5,732 nt of DNA. Origin: an uncultured Prevotella sp. (lineage in GTDB: Bacteria > Bacteroidota > Bacteroidia > Bacteroidales > Bacteroidaceae). Shown piece after piece: positions 5,531-5,732 of this stretch. Below the pieces are notes generated by a model, which searched no databases, had not been told where the DNA came from, and saw nothing but the letters and a program-made list of their open reading frames with translations. Every line of letters starts with the position of its first letter. Within the stretch, counting starts at the first letter, position 1. The stretch spans positions 1-5,732 of the forward strand of contig USSA01000181.1 in the NCBI GenBank assembly GCA_900557255.1, written 5' to 3'. The translations under genes were made by a program, and so were the position numbers.

Positions 5531-5732
5531 TATGGCTCGCCCAGATAGTCGAAGATGTGGGCTACCTGTATCGGACTGAATTCCTTCGACCATTTGGTGT
5601 AGCCGCTCTTCACCAGAGCATCGTGGAGAGGCTTGCAGCGGTTGATCCATCTTCTGAGATGGGCACTTGCCACTTCGGGAGTGGCATCAGGGAAATACTC
5701 AAGAGCTAACTCTTGCTTGGAATAACATTTCT
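5530..5732 (-). CDS. DUF4248 family protein, 5' end cut by the window edge
   Basis: The last 66 codons and stop (TAG at 5530-5532) of a minus-strand gene are present; the start lies beyond 5732. The protein reads KCYSKQELALEYFPDATPEV, then a segment with RRWINRCKPL, and ends FDYLGEP. I recognise this as DUF4248: the YSKxELAxxYFPDxxPExA opening, the RWIxRCKPL core and the LGEP C-terminus are the family hallmarks as I remember them. Full members are roughly 70-80 residues, so only a few residues are probably missing. Function is unknown. Members often occur in Bacteroidales beside HU-like DNA-binding, VirE/DUF3987 and amidase genes; this context is recalled, not visible here. Two sampled 60-bp stretches are 52-57% GC, against about 22-50% in samples from the plus-strand operon, which suggests a different origin or selection. 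Confidence 0.85.
   Translation of the reverse strand, partial: KCYSKQELALEYFPDATPEVASAHLRRWINRCKPLHDALVKSGYTKWSKEFSPIQVAHIFDYLGEP

Noticed and set aside
5518..5709. 63-residue plus-strand open frame at the right end
   Set aside because: It is antisense to the DUF4248 gene, whose minus-strand translation matches a known family.

Overview
The window looks like chromosomal or accessory DNA from a Bacteroidales bacterium (Bacteroides, Phocaeicola, Parabacteroides or Prevotella type; I cannot resolve the genus). Three things suggest this: AT-rich genes with A-rich leaders instead of strong Shine-Dalgarno sites, a promoter -7 box of the Bacteroidota TAnnTTTG type on the minus strand near 5420, and the right-edge gene, which I recognise as a DUF4248 protein, a family I know mainly from Bacteroidales.

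Left and centre (80-4599, plus strand): three genes in a row, with gaps of 50 and 9 nt, each encoding a protein with an N-terminal signal peptide. They are a small L,D-transpeptidase-fold (YkuD) protein, an 822-residue WG-repeat protein ending in a caspase-like (peptidase C14) domain, and a 490-residue protein with an 11-residue helical repeat, a Pro-rich linker, an unrecognised middle region and a C-terminal transglutaminase-like domain. The 9-nt gap makes the last two a clear operon; membership of the first gene is likely but less certain. All three are predicted to work outside the cytoplasm with a cysteine nucleophile. A strong hairpin-plus-T-tract terminator at 4622-4659 ends the unit.

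Right (4659-5732, minus strand): a 191-residue coiled-coil protein with a single C-terminal membrane segment converges on the operon and shares its terminator region. Upstream of it is about 295 nt of non-coding DNA. This holds an AT-rich stretch with roughly 10-bp phased A-tracts and short repeats, a good -7 box, and next to it five decamer repeats (GTGA core on the minus strand) spaced exactly 10 bp apart. A hairpin and the 3' end of the DUF4248 gene, which runs off the right edge, follow. That last gene is clearly richer in GC than the operon.

The most interesting candidates are the exported caspase/transglutaminase-like pair as an uncharacterised proteolytic or cross-linking system, and the helically phased repeat array at the promoter of the tail-anchored coiled-coil gene. 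No tRNA, rRNA, CRISPR array, transposase or IS end was seen.
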